Source: a virus
DNA: 35,980 nt
Virus record (IMG/VR): IMGVR_UViG_3300045738_000171
Coordinates: 1-35,980 of that record
Reading direction: 5' to 3' (one strand)
The notes beneath the pieces were generated by a model. It was not told the DNA's origin. It searched no databases and saw only the letters and a list, made by a program, of their open reading frames with translations. Of this stretch, positions 7,623 through 15,322 are shown one piece after another. Position 1 is the first letter of the stretch. Each line of letters opens with the position of its first letter. The translations under genes and the position numbers were made by a program.

Positions 7623-8274
7623 TTAATTTCTCCTGTAATTGAGCGAGTTGGGTTTTAAGGGCTTTCATGCCCTCTGTATCAACCTCATCAACTACATCGT
7701 CCCGATGCACCGTTAGGCCCGCGAAACCATCGGCGGCAACCGCTTTGGCTTCTTTTTGAGAAAAACCAGCGTCCCGCAAGGCTTTCTCGAATTCTCGTAT
7801 TGTCTTGATCGACTTTATATCTGTGATTTTCGCATCTGGCAACATGGGAAAAGTTACCAGTGAAATCTCGAACAGATCAAGTTCGTATAGTTTGCGAACA
7901 TTGCCATCACCCTCGAATGATGCCTCAACGGTGCGATACCCTATGGACATGCTATCAATCGCGCCCGCGCGCATGAGGGCCATTGCCTCTGCGCCTTGCT
8001 GAACGTCCTTGAGAATGCGGCCCTTAACAAATAGCCCGCGTTCATCTTCGCGTATTTCATCCCATACGCCGATTGGGTCGGCCATATTGTGCTGCCATAA
8101 CAGTTTGACTTTGCGCCCACTGCCTAGCGATTTGGTGAATGCGCCACGTTCTACAACGTCCATGCCCTGATCGACAACGCCGAACACTGAGGCATAGCCC
8201 TCGAACACACCATCTTTGTCAGGCTCGCGCTTAAACTCGAATGGTGCAGATAAATGTTTTATTTCATTTGGCAT
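7615..8274 (-). CDS. Prohead maturation protease, HK97 family (U35)
   Basis: 219 residues. The catalytic pattern of PF04586 is present: GYASVFGVVDQGMDVVERGAF near residues 27-46, His62 in LLWQHN, Ser110 in AIDSMSIGY, and the acidic residue of LFEISLVTFP near 136. It cleaves the scaffold segment of the major capsid protein during maturation. The C-terminal tail after about residue 155 is helical and probably self-cleaved. Located between the Mu F-like gene and the capsid gene, as usual. Confidence 0.95.
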   Translation of the reverse strand: MPNEIKHLSAPFEFKREPDKDGVFEGYASVFGVVDQGMDVVERGAFTKSLGSGRKVKLLWQHNMADPIGVWDEIREDERGLFVKGRILKDVQQGAEAMALMRAGAIDSMSIGYRTVEASFEGDGNVRKLYELDLFEISLVTFPMLPDAKITDIKSIKTIREFEKALRDAGFSQKEAKAVAADGFAGLTVHRDDVVDEVDTEGMKALKTQLAQLQEKLNV

Positions 8275-8291
8275 GTCTTGTCCTTTTTCGC

Positions 8292-8320
8292 ATAGTACAC
8301 TTTTTCGGCCCTTTTGAAAA
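8292..8320 (-). promoter_or_regulatory. Candidate sigma70-like promoter ahead of protease and capsid genes
   Basis: On the minus strand TTTTCA and TACTAT are separated by 17 bases in the gap between the Mu F-like gene and the protease gene. It could boost expression of the protease and capsid genes inside the late operon. It rests on hexamer match only. Confidence 0.3.
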
Positions 8321-8323
8321 CAA

Positions 8324-9091
8324 TTAATCTTTTACGATGTGCGAGACGGCACATCTACAGTTTATTATATTACCCGATGACCCATTTGGATCGCCGGGGT
8401 ACATTAGTCGTTCACCGCCCACATTAAAGGCCATGTCCATATCTCTTACCTGCCCATCTGCTGCGGAATGGGCTGGGCGTGTGCGTTCACTATTCGCTGA
8501 TACCCACTCCTTTTGCAGAACTAGCCCTGTGGCCCTTGCCGCTTGGTCTGCGCCTACGTTTGCAGCCCCATGTGTTTCTGTTCTTGCGATAAGATTGGCC
8601 CGTATCCGTGTGATTGCTGGCAATGCCTTGCTTATATCACGCGATATTTGTGCAACACCTAATCCCTCGGCCTGTCCTGCAATGATCTGGTTAACAATCT
8701 GCGTGCGTGTTGTTTCGGATACTGACGTGATGCGCTTGCGTATGCCTTCGCTCTGAATGTATTCCGTGGCAATTCTCTCAAAGAATTCCGAAAACCCCAG
8801 TTTGGTTTCAACTATTAGACCCAAAGCCTTGCCTTGATCTAGTATACGCTCGCCAAATACTTCGATAGATACAAGCGCAAGGGCTTTGTATATCGCTGTG
8901 ATGCTCTGTGTGTGGTTTCTAGGCTGTGCGGGTGCGGAGCCTGTCGCCTTAAACGACTTTAGCATTTCAACAGATGCGCGGTTTATCTCTGCGCGAAACA
9001 ACCGCCCAAACCTACGCTCTAGCAAGCCTATCAGCCGTTCCTGCCGTCGCTGTTCGCGTTGCCTGTCCTTATCGTTAATCCTTTGCGTCAT
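8324..9091 (-). CDS. Head morphogenesis protein, Mu F / SPP1 gp7-like
   Basis: 255 residues. The C-terminal domain has the Phage_Mu_F pattern: RANLIARTETHGAANVGADQAA, KEWVSANSERTRPAHSAADGQ, and NIINCRCAVSHIV with the conserved NCRC. The N-terminal 100 residues are basic and helical. Family members bind the portal and are minor head proteins injected with or placed on the DNA. The start overlaps the portal stop by 17 bases. Confidence 0.9.
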   Translation of the reverse strand: MTQRINDKDRQREQRRQERLIGLLERRFGRLFRAEINRASVEMLKSFKATGSAPAQPRNHTQSITAIYKALALVSIEVFGERILDQGKALGLIVETKLGFSEFFERIATEYIQSEGIRKRITSVSETTRTQIVNQIIAGQAEGLGVAQISRDISKALPAITRIRANLIARTETHGAANVGADQAARATGLVLQKEWVSANSERTRPAHSAADGQVRDMDMAFNVGGERLMYPGDPNGSSGNIINCRCAVSHIVKD

Positions 9092-10352
9092 ATCCCGCTA
9101 TCTTCGCTAGTGATTTTTCGTCCATACCGCCTAAATCAATCGGGTTGGTGGCATCCTGCAAGGAAATCAGGGATGATGTCCGCATTGCATTTATCATAAT
9201 TGTATCGCCGCCATCAATAGGTTCAAACCCCTTCAATTTTCTGCGTTCATTGATTGTCAGGTCCGATGATGCGTCGGCCATTTCCCAGAGTTTAGAGCGC
9301 TTGTCGGCAATAGCGGGTATTTTGTCCAAGTTTGGCTTTATAACAACATCACCGAACTGTGGTCCTAACCAATTAGACAGGCTGGAACCAATAAGGCCCA
9401 CCATAGGGATAACAGTATCCTCCCAAAACGATAGCCGAGCCTCGGCGTAATTCGAATATGTGTTATCGCCGGGAATACCTATAAGCTGCGGTGGAACGCC
9501 AAAGGCCAACGAAACATCGCGCGCGGCTGTATTCTTGCCCTCGATAATGCCCATATCCGTAGGTGAAAGCCCCATCTGCTTCCAATCAAGCCCACCTTCA
9601 AGCAACATTGGTCGCCCAGCATTGCTTGCGCCTGAATATTGCTCCTCGATCTGTGCCTTTAAACGGTTAAAATTCTCATCGGACATTGCCTGCCCTTCGC
9701 TTGATACCAAAGCACCAGATGGCCGCGCACTATTCTGCAACAAAGCCTGCATCCACGCCATGCTTTCGTTGTGCTGGTCAATGGCAAAAGCACCCGCCTC
9801 GATAGGGCTTTGCCCATACCAATCATCGACAGGGTTGAATAGCTTGATGTGGTTTATTTCACTTTCGCCAGTGTTGGGATTAACTTCCCACATAGTTTGC
9901 TTTTGGCCGACTGAATAAACATAGGCGCGAGGCATTCCGTTGTTCGATGGAATGATCTTCATGCGATCTGGGCGGTGCGTGTATAACTCCGCAGGGTTGC
10001 CGCCAACCATTACAGCCTCGTCATACATATTGCCGGAAATCATCAGGTAAGCAACGCTGGCAGTCATAAACTCCACGCCGCTTTGCATTGGGTTTGGGTT
10101 CGCCAGCAATTCAAGCAATGGTGAATCGTTTACCTGCGTATCGCCACGCCATGCTTCCCACTCAATCGACGCAACGGCCTCGGCCACGCGATTAATGGCT
10201 TGATACGCTACTACGTTTTTACCATAACCCTCAACAGCAAATGCCTTGTAGTCCCTATTTGACCACACTGGTTGTCCCGGATTTAACATAAGCGACTTAC
10301 CGACTGCGCTTTCTTTTGTTTCTGTTCTGCGAAAGAATTGGGGTAATTTCAT
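9075..10352 (-). CDS. Portal protein, HK97 family
   Basis: 425 residues from ATG 10352 (MKLPQFFRRTETKESAVG). The frame stays open to 10412 and in-frame ATGs at 10382 and 10364 would overlap the end of the HNH gene; none has a strong ribosome binding site. The portal fold signature is clear: AYQAINRVAEAVASIEWEAW, LANPNPMQSGVEFM, LMISGNMYDEAVMVGG, HRPDRMKI, MLLEGGLDWKQMG and LAFGVPPQLIGIPGDNTYSNYAEA (PF04860/TIGR01537). The dodecameric ring sits at the packaging vertex. The N-terminus has probably been affected by insertion of the HNH gene. Confidence 0.94.
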   Translation of the reverse strand: MKLPQFFRRTETKESAVGKSLMLNPGQPVWSNRDYKAFAVEGYGKNVVAYQAINRVAEAVASIEWEAWRGDTQVNDSPLLELLANPNPMQSGVEFMTASVAYLMISGNMYDEAVMVGGNPAELYTHRPDRMKIIPSNNGMPRAYVYSVGQKQTMWEVNPNTGESEINHIKLFNPVDDWYGQSPIEAGAFAIDQHNESMAWMQALLQNSARPSGALVSSEGQAMSDENFNRLKAQIEEQYSGASNAGRPMLLEGGLDWKQMGLSPTDMGIIEGKNTAARDVSLAFGVPPQLIGIPGDNTYSNYAEARLSFWEDTVIPMVGLIGSSLSNWLGPQFGDVVIKPNLDKIPAIADKRSKLWEMADASSDLTINERRKLKGFEPIDGGDTIMINAMRTSSLISLQDATNPIDLGGMDEKSLAKIAGYDAKD

Positions 10353-10353
10353 A

Positions 10354-10911
10354 TCATATATGTCCATGATTGGCGTGATATCCATACTTCTTATTTGCGG
10401 ATATTCTCGCATCTATAGCCTGATCTTTTTTGTCAAAAGTTCCTAGCCAAACCTGTTTTCCATCATGCGCTATATACGCAGACCAGTTGCCACTAGGCAA
10501 TATACGCACACCCATAGCTCCGCTGGTATTATTTGATGGCACTTTTCTGTTCCTAGCATTTTCTGTAGGTGTTACTTCATATAGATTTATCAATCTATCA
10601 TCATCGTTTACGCCGTTGTCATGGTCTATATCCATGCCATCCTCAGGCCACCTATTATTCGATATGGCCCAAACTATCACATGCCTGCAATAATTTTCTC
10701 CAAATATCTTTCCGTGATGATAGCCTTTACTGTTTTTTGCTGTGAATGCTTCCGCACCAGCGAATCTAGCATTCCAGCTATTGCACGATCTACTATCATC
10801 AAACATTTCGCATGGACGCTTCAACCAAAAAATACGCCCACTGGTTTCATCAACTTCCAATACCGATGACAGTGTCGCTATATTTATCATTCTGTTCCTA
10901 GCCTTAATCAT
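10354..10911 (-). CDS. HNH endonuclease with AP2-type DNA-binding domain (homing-like)
   Basis: 185 residues. An HNH_3-type core (HVIVWAISNNRWPEDGMDIDH, NLYEVTPTENARNRK) is followed by an AP2-like domain (SGAMGVRILPSGNWSAYIAH, then GKQVWLGTFDKKDQAI). This two-domain build is typical of free-standing phage homing endonucleases. It sits between terminase and portal genes, which are normally adjacent; its ATGA start overlaps the terminase stop and its end abuts the portal start. A role in genome packaging, as known for some terminase-linked HNH proteins, is the alternative. Confidence 0.88.
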   Translation of the reverse strand: MIKARNRMINIATLSSVLEVDETSGRIFWLKRPCEMFDDSRSCNSWNARFAGAEAFTAKNSKGYHHGKIFGENYCRHVIVWAISNNRWPEDGMDIDHDNGVNDDDRLINLYEVTPTENARNRKVPSNNTSGAMGVRILPSGNWSAYIAHDGKQVWLGTFDKKDQAIDARISANKKYGYHANHGHI

Positions 10912-12353
10912 AGCGCCCTTATCTGCGGTGTGACCGCACTACCCTGTAAAATATCAACTATGGCGTCGATAGTAGGATCGACCTGATCATCATGCGCTCC
11001 ATCGGGGAAGGCTGGGAACTCTGACAAGTAATCAGACAGCCACGACGCTTGCTCTGGTAATAACACATTTCCACTTTCGATGAAAGGTGCAGCGTCATAT
11101 GCCCGCGTGACCTTATCAATATTGCGCTGGATACCGATCATCGGCAAGCCCTCACGCTTTAGCGTTTGAATCAATCCAGTGCCGCTTACTTTATCCTCGA
11201 CCTTGAATGCCCGAAGCGTGCCCATGCCCACAACATCCCTATGCTTGGCCCAAAATGCCCTTGCGTGCGTTAACAATTCAGGGGCTTCCCACTTGCCGCG
11301 TATCTGATCGAGCAACACGGCCTGCCCTGACCTTGACCTACCCCAGCACTGCATTACCGAATAGTCATTTATCTGTTTTGTTTTTTGCGCCGTATCCGCG
11401 TATATTTGCCGCCACTCTATAGCGGGTGGCACGCGGTAATAGCTCCACCACGCATCCTTAAAAATATTGCCGCCAGTAATAACGGGATTTTGCTGGTAAA
11501 GCGCCTCCCAACTAGCTTGCGCCATGCCTGATTTGATTTCATTCAGAAAATCTATCGGCTTATGCTCAGGGAATAGCGCTTCGCCAGCCGACCTATGGGC
11601 CTCGTCGTGTTCAGCTATGGCTGGGTGTTTCACGACTTTAATATTGTTCATGTTTTTCTGCATACGCCCGAATGGATCGTCAACATGCCAGCGCGTCATA
11701 ATCCCAAGCAACCCCGCTTTTTTCGATGATCTTGGTAAAAATACGTCCGTCAGCCAATCATATGTTCGATCACGAATTACTTTACTGTTGGCCTCTGCCC
11801 TGTCTTTTATAGGGTCATCAAGAACACCCAAGTCCAGCCCCTCGCCGTTGACTGATCCGTTGACCGTTACGTTCCTAAAATATCCGCCCATGCCCACAAA
11901 CTCCAGAATTTCGCGGTTGCGAAGAGATTGTTGGCTTATGGTTACCGAGTTTTTCTCGCTTATGCGTGTGCTTGGGAATGTGGCCTTGTATTTTTGCTTA
12001 TCAAACATGCGCTGCAATTCCAAATTCGCGCGTATTCCGAGCCTCTCAGATACCGACGCATAAATCACCTTTAATTCGGGATGCTTCCCACATACCCATG
12101 CGATGAAGTCCACAATCTGCATACTTTTACCATGCTGCGGCGGGGCTTGAATAAGAAGTTTAGGCCGCTTGCCAGCGATCAAGTCTTCATAAAATGTCTG
12201 TAATTCTTCGGCAATCTCCCGCTGCCACCAACCAATGATGAGGTCTGGATGCACATACTGCCTGAATGCCCAATAACTCCGCCGCGCTTGGATTTGCATG
12301 GCCGATTCAAGGAAATCAAGGTCACTCTTCGAGAAGTTTGTCTGACAGCCCAC
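10908..12353 (-). CDS. terL: Terminase large subunit
   Basis: 481 residues. ATPase domain: Walker A QAPPQHGKSM at about residues 69-78, a GLDLGVLDDP Walker B-like segment near 172-181 and RWHVDD near 221-226. The C-terminal nuclease domain contains IYADTAQK, DYSVMQCWGRS and the late DDQVDPTIDAIVDIL acidic cluster, as in the Terminase_6/TIGR01630 group. It translocates DNA into the prohead and cuts concatemers. The start is GTG at 12353, overlapping terS by 32 bases; an ATG at 12299 is an alternative without a better ribosome binding site. Confidence 0.93.
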   Translation of the reverse strand: MGCQTNFSKSDLDFLESAMQIQARRSYWAFRQYVHPDLIIGWWQREIAEELQTFYEDLIAGKRPKLLIQAPPQHGKSMQIVDFIAWVCGKHPELKVIYASVSERLGIRANLELQRMFDKQKYKATFPSTRISEKNSVTISQQSLRNREILEFVGMGGYFRNVTVNGSVNGEGLDLGVLDDPIKDRAEANSKVIRDRTYDWLTDVFLPRSSKKAGLLGIMTRWHVDDPFGRMQKNMNNIKVVKHPAIAEHDEAHRSAGEALFPEHKPIDFLNEIKSGMAQASWEALYQQNPVITGGNIFKDAWWSYYRVPPAIEWRQIYADTAQKTKQINDYSVMQCWGRSRSGQAVLLDQIRGKWEAPELLTHARAFWAKHRDVVGMGTLRAFKVEDKVSGTGLIQTLKREGLPMIGIQRNIDKVTRAYDAAPFIESGNVLLPEQASWLSDYLSEFPAFPDGAHDDQVDPTIDAIVDILQGSAVTPQIRAL

Positions 12354-12741
12354 GGCGCTCTAGCTCTTCCAATAGTTGTTCCTCGGTTAATGTCTTATTA
12401 GCAGACATAGAGCCATCGGATGATGTATGATCTGTTTCTACCCTATCCCGCCAATCTTCTTTGAAGCGGTTCTTCATTTGGAATATGTATGAAGTGGCAT
12501 TAAACCCACTGCTTTCGAATGTCGCAAAACGGCCCTTACGCTCCCACCAAGCTTGAGCGTGTTCCAATCCTCTTTTTATGGCGGCGGAAAATTCCGGCTT
12601 TTCCTTGCGCCATTCTTTCACCGTATCTCGATCAACGCCTATTTCAACAGCCATTTCAGCAAGTGTTTTCCCATCCTTGCCGCACGCAATAACTTGCTCG
12701 CACATTTCCGGTTTATATTTCGTGGGTCTACCCGCTGGCAT
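12322..12741 (-). CDS. terS: Terminase small subunit
   Basis: 139 residues. The N-terminal helix-turn-helix is clear: MPAGRPTKYKPEMCEQVIACG, KTLAEMAVEIGVDRDTVKEWRKEKPEF, followed by a helical AWWERKGRFATF...MKNRFKEDWRDR region and an acidic C-terminal helix. It recognises the packaging site and loads the large subunit. It is the first gene of the late block, preceded by AGGGAAT and a candidate promoter, and follows a transcription terminator. Confidence 0.88.
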   Translation of the reverse strand: MPAGRPTKYKPEMCEQVIACGKDGKTLAEMAVEIGVDRDTVKEWRKEKPEFSAAIKRGLEHAQAWWERKGRFATFESSGFNATSYIFQMKNRFKEDWRDRVETDHTSSDGSMSANKTLTEEQLLEELERRGLSDKLLEE

Positions 12742-12767
12742 AGTTATTCCCTAAAGCTATTTATCAC

Positions 12768-12796
12768 AAAGTAACAGCGTTTATATGTTTATGCAA
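12768..12796 (-). promoter_or_regulatory. Candidate late promoter ahead of terminase genes
   Basis: On the minus strand TTGCAT and TACTTT lie 17 bases apart, about 30 bases before the terS start and just after the terminator of the preceding operon. The hexamers are modest matches to sigma70, so a phage activator may be required. Confidence 0.3.
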
Positions 12797-12804
12797 GGTT
12801 AACA

Positions 12805-12844
12805 AGAAAAAGCCCCGACGCGGCCGTAAAGCAACACGTCGGGG
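12805..12844 (-). terminator. Intrinsic terminator at end of the 17083-12896 operon
   Basis: On the minus strand CCCCGACG (12844-12837) pairs perfectly with CGTCGGGG (12820-12813) across a 16-base loop, followed by CTTTTTCTT. This is a standard rho-independent terminator for leftward transcription and separates the replication/modification operon from the terminase genes. A second, smaller hairpin (GCCCA/TGGGC, 12851-12866) lies just before it. The 154-base gap 12742-12895 holds these elements and the candidate promoter. Confidence 0.85.
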
Positions 12845-12895
12845 TAGGTGGCCCACATTACTGGGCTAGGGAGGTAGTAACGCTTTATTGCATAC

Positions 12896-13240
12896 TTAAT
12901 CCTCGTAGCCAATATATAAATACGGGCCTTTTGGTTTTATTTTCGTCACATTAAACACCTTGGATTCAAGTGCGGCCATTAGCTTTTTGATGTGGGAGTC
13001 TCTGCGTTTAAGTTTTGCCTTTAATGACTTATTCTCCTTTCTCGACAAATCGGAACTGAGTTCTAAGCGACGTTGCTCTCTCTGCATCGACATTGCTTTA
13101 CCGCGCCTGTCGCTGGAGGCACTCCAATCTTCAAAGATTTCTCTGGTTTCTTTTTGTGCCGCCTCCGTTTTGATGATTGCAGCATTATACATATCCAAAT
13201 ACTGCTTAGAGGTTCCAGCATTATGTGTAAGTTCCACCAT
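12896..13240 (-). CDS. Coiled-coil hypothetical protein
   Basis: 114 residues, strongly helical and charged, with a probable coiled coil at about residues 25-90 (Lys/Arg/Glu-rich, including QREQRRLELSSDLSRKENKS). The C-terminus is FNVTKIKPKGPYLYIGYED. No family recognised. It is the last gene of its operon, followed by the terminator, and has a GGAGGATAGAAC ribosome binding site. Confidence 0.65.
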   Translation of the reverse strand: MVELTHNAGTSKQYLDMYNAAIIKTEAAQKETREIFEDWSASSDRRGKAMSMQREQRRLELSSDLSRKENKSLKAKLKRRDSHIKKLMAALESKVFNVTKIKPKGPYLYIGYED

Positions 13241-13384
13241 TTTGTTCTATCCTCCATTGTTAAGTTGAGGCGCGATGGAAATTACTCAGGGTTCCCTCAA
13301 ACCTTGAAATCTGCGGCCATATCCAGCAGATGTTTTCCGCGCCTCATCAATGCCACCCCGTAGGGAAGCATTCAAAAGGTGTGG

Positions 13385-13612
13385 TTAACTGTGAGCATTA
13401 TTTAGATTGCGCTGGAACTCGCCGTTACGTCCAAATACTTTGATAAGATAAATTCCCCCAGCCATTGCGCGAGCCTCTTTTATGGCGCTGGACTTTCTGT
13501 AGTTGTACTGAGCACCATCAAGAACATTACCCTCTGAGTCATATTCCATCGTTACCCATCCGTTCTTTGGGTCCGAGAAGAATACTTCGATGTGATCTAC
13601 TGCGGCTTCCAT
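13385..13612 (-). CDS. Small hypothetical protein, possibly DUF2188-like
   Basis: 75 residues: an FFSDPKNGWVTMEYDSEGNV beta hairpin, a helix YRKSSAIKEARAMA, and a final strand YLIKVFGRNGEFQRN. This strand-helix-strand order resembles DUF2188 (PF09954), though the match is by eye. Its leader (AAACGGGAGATAGAAG before ATG) is identical to that of the 89-residue gene upstream, and the bases after the two stops are also alike. Confidence 0.6.
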   Translation of the reverse strand: MEAAVDHIEVFFSDPKNGWVTMEYDSEGNVLDGAQYNYRKSSAIKEARAMAGGIYLIKVFGRNGEFQRNLNNAHS

Positions 13613-13633
13613 CTTCTATCTCCCGTTTGTTTG
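13610..13633 (-). repeat. Duplicated leader/ribosome binding site, copy 1
   Basis: The bases before ATG 13612 (AAACAAACGGGAGATAGAAG on the minus strand) recur exactly before ATG 13943. GGGAG is the ribosome binding site. Confidence 0.75.
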
Positions 13634-13673
13634 TGTTGTCGCAGCCCCGTAGGGCTACGCTCAAAATTAGAAG

Positions 13674-13943
13674 TTAAACGCGACCCATCATCTCAAAACA
13701 CTTCCTTGCGCTAGTTGCAGGAATATATTGGTCGCCAAAACCTAGTGGGTAGTACAAGAACCATTCGTTGCGAGCACCGCCAGAAGCCTTACCACCTACA
13801 ACACTGAATGTGTCGCCAGCTTCGGTTAAGCCTTCCCAAGTACCGTTAGAAACTTTAGTGATTTCTTGGAAGCTGACCGTGTCCCAGATTGCGCGTCCGT
13901 TAACTACTACTGTGTCTAGTTTGCAGATTGTGATGGTGGTCAT
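13674..13943 (-). CDS. Small hypothetical protein, beta-rich
   Basis: 89 residues, no family recognised. MTTITICKLDTVVVNGRAIW, then VSFQEITKVSNGTWEGLTEAG and NEWFLYYPLGFGDQYIPATSA. Mixed strands with one late helix (RKCFEMMGRV). It is headed by a 70-base leader that is also found, nearly identical, before the plus-strand gene at 20044, so its expression is probably controlled from its own promoter. Confidence 0.6.
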   Translation of the reverse strand: MTTITICKLDTVVVNGRAIWDTVSFQEITKVSNGTWEGLTEAGDTFSVVGGKASGGARNEWFLYYPLGFGDQYIPATSARKCFEMMGRV

Positions 13944-13964
13944 CTTCTATCTCCCGTTTGTTTT
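13941..13964 (-). repeat. Duplicated leader/ribosome binding site, copy 2
   Basis: Second copy of the leader described at 13610-13633, directly before ATG 13943. Confidence 0.75.
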
Positions 13965-14020
13965 GCTTCTATACCTTTAATATATACACCGTGTCGGAAT
14001 ATATAATATGACAGATTGTC
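13951..14020 (-). promoter_or_regulatory. Shared ~70-base leader/promoter element, minus-strand copy
   Basis: Read on the minus strand this stretch aligns without gaps through its first 54 bases with 19969-20022 on the plus strand. Conserved blocks are CTGTCATATT, CG, TGTATATATT and AAGGTATAGAA, with equal spacing, and both end in CAAACG plus a ribosome binding site. It is non-coding in both places, so a common promoter or operator is the simplest reading. Exact -35/-10 hexamers are unclear. Confidence 0.65.
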
Positions 14021-14029
14021 GCAGGCGTA

Positions 14030-14341
14030 TCACGGCTTGATACGCGCACCCTCGATAACGCTCTTACCCCACGCCCTTGCTTCGGATACACTGCGGAGAG
14101 TTGTGTAGCATCCCTGCCATCCGGCTTGAAAATCCTTCTGGGTCTTTGTATACGGTGCAGGGCCGTTTTTAATCTCGATCAAGTGTGACTTACCAGCGTA
14201 TCCAACCAAAGCGTCAACGGGTGTATCTAGTGGGTATATCGTGAAACCCAGCATCCTAAGCACCACGAATATCTCTGGCTCGTTCGCATCTCGTTTATTT
14301 CCGTATCTAGCTAGTGCCATCGCTCTACCTTTTGTATCCAT
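14030..14341 (-). CDS. Putative VRR-NUC-like / resolvase-like nuclease
   Basis: 103 residues. Pattern of a small PD-(D/E)XK nuclease: EPEIFVVLRMLGFTIYPLD, then DALVGYAGKSHLIEIKNGPAPYT with the acidic D and E-x-K motif (D43, E-I-K about 56-58), followed by KTQKDFQAGW and a helix. Such proteins occur in phage replication clusters and may resolve branched DNA or nick. The start overlaps the Mom-like gene by 17 bases; an internal Met at residue 8 is possible. Confidence 0.65.
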   Translation of the reverse strand: MDTKGRAMALARYGNKRDANEPEIFVVLRMLGFTIYPLDTPVDALVGYAGKSHLIEIKNGPAPYTKTQKDFQAGWQGCYTTLRSVSEARAWGKSVIEGARIKP

Positions 14342-15113
14342 CTGTTAATGTATTGGGCATATCGTCATTGTCCCGCTTGGGATAGGGTTTTAACAAGTGA
14401 CTTATAGATAATCTATTTTCTTTTTTTTCGCGCTTACTCCCAATAAATGCGAAATATCTACCCTTAGAGTTTTGCTTAATCTTTTTGACATCTGGATAGC
14501 GTTTTTTGATCTCATCAAGATTTGTGGTTCCGAATTTTTGCCTCATATTTCGCGCCCCATACATTTTCCCATTTACCACCCACGCATCACGGTCACCTTT
14601 TTTACTGTTTACATTTGGGTTAGCGTCGCGCATTGACCCAACATAATCAAACCCACACGCTTGGTATATTGTGCCGATTTCTCCCGCTAAATCATCAACG
14701 GTTGATGTTACTACCTTATATTTTTCTGGAAGCATTTTCATTGATCGCCTAATAAGTTTACTTGCGCTGTGTGGATGCGCCCAGTGGACGCACGCACCCC
14801 GACTTAACAATATTATTTTTCCCGTGTAATCATACTTATCCCATCGCCCCAAGTTTTCTATGTACTCCGGCCCATATACAACAACACCTGCGCAGACGTT
14901 ATCAAAGAATATCCCAAAATAATGCCAGTTAACCGCCGATAGGCAACCGAGCCACTCGTATTCCTTGATGATTGCAAGGGCTGTTTCCCTTGTTGTTTCC
15001 CTAACAACGGCATTGCTTATATTGGTGTTTATGTCGGCCCAGTAGTCACCAAAAAGGTCCGCCGATTTTTCCGCAGCTTTTTTATCACGAACTATTTTTT
15101 GGTGGGCCTTCAT
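14325..15113 (-). CDS. Mom-like DNA modification protein (GNAT-like fold)
   Basis: 262 residues. The central part matches the Mom family: IIKEYEWLG, HYFGIFFDNVCAGVVVYGP (residues about 64-82), ILLSRGACVHWAHPHSASKLIRRS pattern (101-124), and GTIYQACGFDYVGS (147-160). Phage Mu Mom converts adenines to a methylcarbamoyl form that blocks restriction enzymes. The C-terminal 90 residues are basic (NMRQKFGTTNLDEIKKRYP, many Lys/Arg) and may bind DNA. ATG overlaps the stop of the DnaA-like gene (ATGA). Chemistry in this phage is inferred from family only. Confidence 0.75.
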   Translation of the reverse strand: MKAHQKIVRDKKAAEKSADLFGDYWADINTNISNAVVRETTRETALAIIKEYEWLGCLSAVNWHYFGIFFDNVCAGVVVYGPEYIENLGRWDKYDYTGKIILLSRGACVHWAHPHSASKLIRRSMKMLPEKYKVVTSTVDDLAGEIGTIYQACGFDYVGSMRDANPNVNSKKGDRDAWVVNGKMYGARNMRQKFGTTNLDEIKKRYPDVKKIKQNSKGRYFAFIGSKREKKENRLSISHLLKPYPKRDNDDMPNTLTDGYKR

Positions 15114-15322
15114 TCAACCCTCCGCTGTTCAAGTCGTTTAATGGACCATAGCACAGAACTGGCATCGGCAAAACCAACCTCATGTGCCACTACTTTAATA
15201 AACATCCCCTCGCTGCGCATTAGTTTACAAGCAAGCCCTTTACAATCTGCCGCCCTGTCTGTGCGTGATGTGGGCCATTCTGTGAATCCGTAAACGGCCA
15301 TTGCTGTTTGTTTAGCGGTCAT
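15110..15322 (-). CDS. Mini protein resembling DnaA domain IV (helix-turn-helix)
   Basis: 70 residues. The second half, GMFIKVVAHEVGFADASSVLWSIKRLEQR, follows the pattern of the DnaA C-terminal DNA-binding domain (sLxeIGraFggRdHsTVlhAikKIe), with the DASSVLWSIKRLE helix matching the DHTTVLHAIRKIE signature. No ATPase domain. It could bind the host or phage origin, or be a regulator. It is coupled to both neighbours by four-base overlaps. The assignment is by pattern only. Confidence 0.5.
   Translation of the reverse strand: MTAKQTAMAVYGFTEWPTSRTDRAADCKGLACKLMRSEGMFIKVVAHEVGFADASSVLWSIKRLEQRRVE

Noticed and set aside
13290-13380. 24-residue minus-strand open frame starting MLPYGVALMRRG
   Set aside because: No clear ribosome binding site and no composition support; it lies in the 145-base gap 13241-13384, which also shows no tRNA or strong hairpin.
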